Positions 33,701-34,632 of a stretch of DNA of 34,632 nucleotides are shown here, piece after piece. The DNA is from Flavobacteriales bacterium. Lineage in GTDB: Bacteria; Bacteroidota; Bacteroidia; Flavobacteriales; Flavobacteriaceae. The DNA is taken from NCBI GenBank assembly GCA_011524915.1, contig WTJH01000159.1, positions 1 through 34,632 of the forward strand, in the 5' to 3' direction. Each line of letters opens with the position of its first letter. The first letter of the stretch is position 1. A program made the position numbers and the translations under genes. The notes under the pieces are model-generated. The model saw only the letters and a program-made list of their open reading frames with translations. It had not been told where the DNA came from and made no database searches.

Positions 33701-34598
33701 GCCCGAAGATGTGGGAAGTCTCAGAACAGCCGAACTCACCATTTGCTACAATGGGGTTCCTGAGCTGAATAGCGATCGAGATGTTTTCCCAGATTCCTCA
33801 GATAATTGTCCTTTGATCACCAACCCCGACCAAGCAGACTCGGATGGGAATGGTGTTGGAAATCTCTGTGACTTGTATGATGCACAAAACTTAACGATCC
33901 AAAAATTAGACGCCACTTGTGCCACCAATAACAATGGGGAGATACGTATTCAGGCTCGGGCGCAATTCGAGTATAGTGCACGACTCGAAGGTGCTTCCAC
34001 CAACCTTACCAAAGCCTTAGTCGATCAGCAAACCAGCTTTACCAACTTGGCACCCGGGAATTATCGAGTATGTGTTACATCTACTGCCGATGCAGCCTAC
34101 GAATACTGTTTTCAGACGACTGTAGGGGCTCCCGAATCGCTACAGGTCCAAGCACAGCTTTTATACGAGGCTAAAATGGTTCAATTGAATCTTTCCGGGG
34201 GAGATCGCTTCCGGATTCAGATGGCGGATCAAACGTTCGAAGTCAATCAACCCGGTATTTGGACCACCCCCATCCCAGAAGAGTGGACCGAGCTTGTGGT
34301 AACTACGGATCTAAGTTGTCAAGGCAAATTTACCCAATGGATAGGGACAGCGCTAAAACCACAGCTAGCGCCCAATCCGGCTACTAGCTTTGTGGAAATA
34401 TTCTTGCCTGAAGCTGGAGTTTACAACATTTACCTTTTAACTACAGACGGACACAAACTACTTGAAACTTCTGCAACGATTGAAAAATCTTCTGGTGGGA
34501 ACCACCGATTAGAGCTCAGCACTATCCCTGCTGGAGTGTATGTGATGCAGGTGCAAGGAACCCAGTTGGGACATACGTTTAAATTGATTAAAAAATGA
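30759..34598 (+). CDS. Secreted reprolysin-like zinc metalloprotease with T9SS sorting domain
   Basis: Large exported protease of 1279 residues. Signal peptide (about 1-21, MSAQ), prodomain (to about 180), zincin domain with HELGHQFGGTH (His333, Glu334, His337, His343) and Met-turn Met365 in STIMAYAG, as in M12-type metzincins. Then Ig-like/linker region (about 410-760), a fibronectin type III-like domain (762-848), a proprotein-convertase P-like domain (872-998), a calcium-binding thrombospondin type 3-like DSDxDxxxDxxDNC stretch (1005-1038), a further beta module (1045-1130) and a T9SS type A sorting domain (about 1200-1279, with LAPNPAT and AGVYVMQV). It should be delivered to the surface or medium by the type IX system and degrade proteins. 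Substrate unknown. Confidence 0.93.
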   Translation: MFLRRLFFVWLAIGFGWHMSAQQLWIAESHDTTPSKDFQYFKLQKSPSKKDFSQKKVFETRLEFPNEDGVLETFQLKETEVLSPEQQLKYPWIRTYAGYSTSRNEVRVRVSQSKKGYWVWMQTATGDYFMQPSQKYPDSHLWYKRDQGKNTSFKCSTPMGGSKEWNQVSEQHSAKGILNDRIRTFDIAVATTGEYGAFWADEDPDNGTPEEDVLAEIVRSINRINEVFETDLQVHLRLVTGTELISLDPATDPFNGDVSLNTQIQNYLDTQVGNANYDVGHLLDYDAPNGNAGSIGNVCRTGSKGSAFSAHDFRDAYNVEYLTDYFDLDFFGHELGHQFGGTHTFGFSFESAGANMEPGSGSTIMAYAGITGTDDVQNHGDAYFHYKNIEQINAYINTQSCQSDGALFTNTAPQIAPLTNVTIPQGTAYKLSATVTDADSSDQLYYCWEQLDNGRVRREDFGPTKLTGAMARSRPPVLDSVRYIPEMPAILGGNLTQTNPTRGSRWETVSTIGRDLNWGLTVRDRFASDTDLQGRVSQAAFEISVHANSGPFVFTSQDSNTQWSGGQLATIRWDVAQTNRAPINASHVRILLSTDGGQTFPHVLAEQTPNDGVAEIAVPLGVQTAQARLLIEPLGNLFLAVNAQNFPIERKDIGLRFDSLTLERCSNASNQITFELSRMPAQSGTIELTVVEQSNALTLNLPQTQFSSGQTTGVLEISNLTAIPSGNYTLRLRAQLVGQTSSATVVDTSLNLNIRSATLSAPNLQSPADGNQDLDAYVTLNWNADANASSYRVEISTAQDFSSLTYSSTTEATQLTTPQLDSDTTYYWRVKALNSCGESVFSTVRSFRTQITSCHSYNAANLPRTLTDATALARGVTRAEIFVQDNLSILDLELEVDITHTWLEDLALVLISPNGQRVQLTDRIGENQDNYRRTIFDQEAEASITSGEPPYTGRFRPAGDLSVFYNTDSGGTWVLEITDNEPEDVGSLRTAELTICYNGVPELNSDRDVFPDSSDNCPLITNPDQADSDGNGVGNLCDLYDAQNLTIQKLDATCATNNNGEIRIQARAQFEYSARLEGASTNLTKALVDQQTSFTNLAPGNYRVCVTSTADAAYEYCFQTTVGAPESLQVQAQLLYEAKMVQLNLSGGDRFRIQMADQTFEVNQPGIWTTPIPEEWTELVVTTDLSCQGKFTQWIGTALKPQLAPNPATSFVEIFLPEAGVYNIYLLTTDGHKLLETSATIEKSSGGNHRLELSTIPAGVYVMQVQGTQLGHTFKLIKK

Positions 34599-34632
34599 TA
34601 CAACGGAGCTGTTTTCTTTTGAGTTTAATCGC
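34595..34632 (+). CDS. Start of a probable exported protein, 3' cut by window edge
   Basis: ATG at 34595 overlaps the metalloprotease stop (ATGA) and opens a frame that runs to the window edge without a stop: MIQRSCFLLSLI. The basic residue followed by a hydrophobic run looks like the start of a signal peptide. Only 12 codons are visible, so the product cannot be named. The ATGA junction, used by at least four other gene pairs in the window, supports a real coupled gene. Confidence 0.5.
   Translation, partial: MIQRSCFLLSLI

Noticed and set aside
1-34632. tRNA, rRNA, CRISPR, IS elements, prophage or defence genes
   Set aside because: No cloverleaf, repeat-spacer pattern, transposase, integrase or terminal inverted repeats seen; gene order is typical housekeeping.

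Overview
The window is a 34.6 kb piece of a chromosome from a member of the Bacteroidetes, most likely class Flavobacteriia. The evidence is the gene content and order (caa3-type oxidase cluster, NAD kinase-DUF6089-uppS-bamA-ompH-ompH, serS-DUF4286-rsmA-mgtE), a large secreted protease ending in a type IX secretion (T9SS) sorting domain, and promoters of the Bacteroidetes form TAnnTTTG just upstream of several operons. Assignment below class level is not possible by eye. The region is dense housekeeping sequence. No stretch longer than about 115 bases lacks a gene, and I see no tRNA, rRNA, CRISPR array, insertion sequence, integrase or prophage gene.

Layout: (1) 1-4970, plus strand: end of a cytochrome c oxidase gene cluster, with heme O synthase (5' end outside the window), two subunit III genes, subunit IV, a cysteine-free SCO-like protein, SCO1/SenC, DUF420 and a small CxxC membrane protein. 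(2) 5050-10822, plus: a MacB-type tripartite exporter with one ATPase, two different FtsX/MacB permeases, an HlyD/RND-type adaptor and a TolC-type outer-membrane channel, followed directly by tsaB. (3) 11515-14422, minus: a DUF255/YyaL thioredoxin-domain protein and a NifU-family iron-sulfur protein; then gamma carbonic anhydrase on plus, ended by a clear bidirectional terminator. (4) 15075-21182, minus: outer-membrane biogenesis operon NAD kinase, DUF6089, uppS, bamA, ompH, ompH. (5) 21297-24603, plus: pdxJ, an alpha/beta hydrolase, a GNAT acetyltransferase and aspartate kinase. (6) 24600-30675, minus: ribF, serS, DUF4286, rsmA, mgtE, a 2-hydroxyacid dehydrogenase and an ArsC-like protein. 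(7) 30759-34632, plus: a 1279-residue T9SS-secreted zinc metalloprotease overlapping the start of another probable exported protein.

How the genes work together: block 1 builds and matures a heme-copper oxidase (heme O, copper delivery, membrane subunits). Block 2 spans both membranes to export an unidentified substrate. Block 4 joins undecaprenyl diphosphate synthesis to beta-barrel assembly and periplasmic chaperones. Genes are tightly packed, with many 4-bp (ATGA) and 8-bp start/stop overlaps that imply translational coupling. Two convergent pairs even share bases of their stop codons. I found no clearly new multi-gene system. The least explained items are the cysteine-less SCO-like protein and its small CxxC neighbour in the oxidase cluster, the large extra-membrane insert in the second subunit III, and a TTG-started bamA inside the end of uppS.
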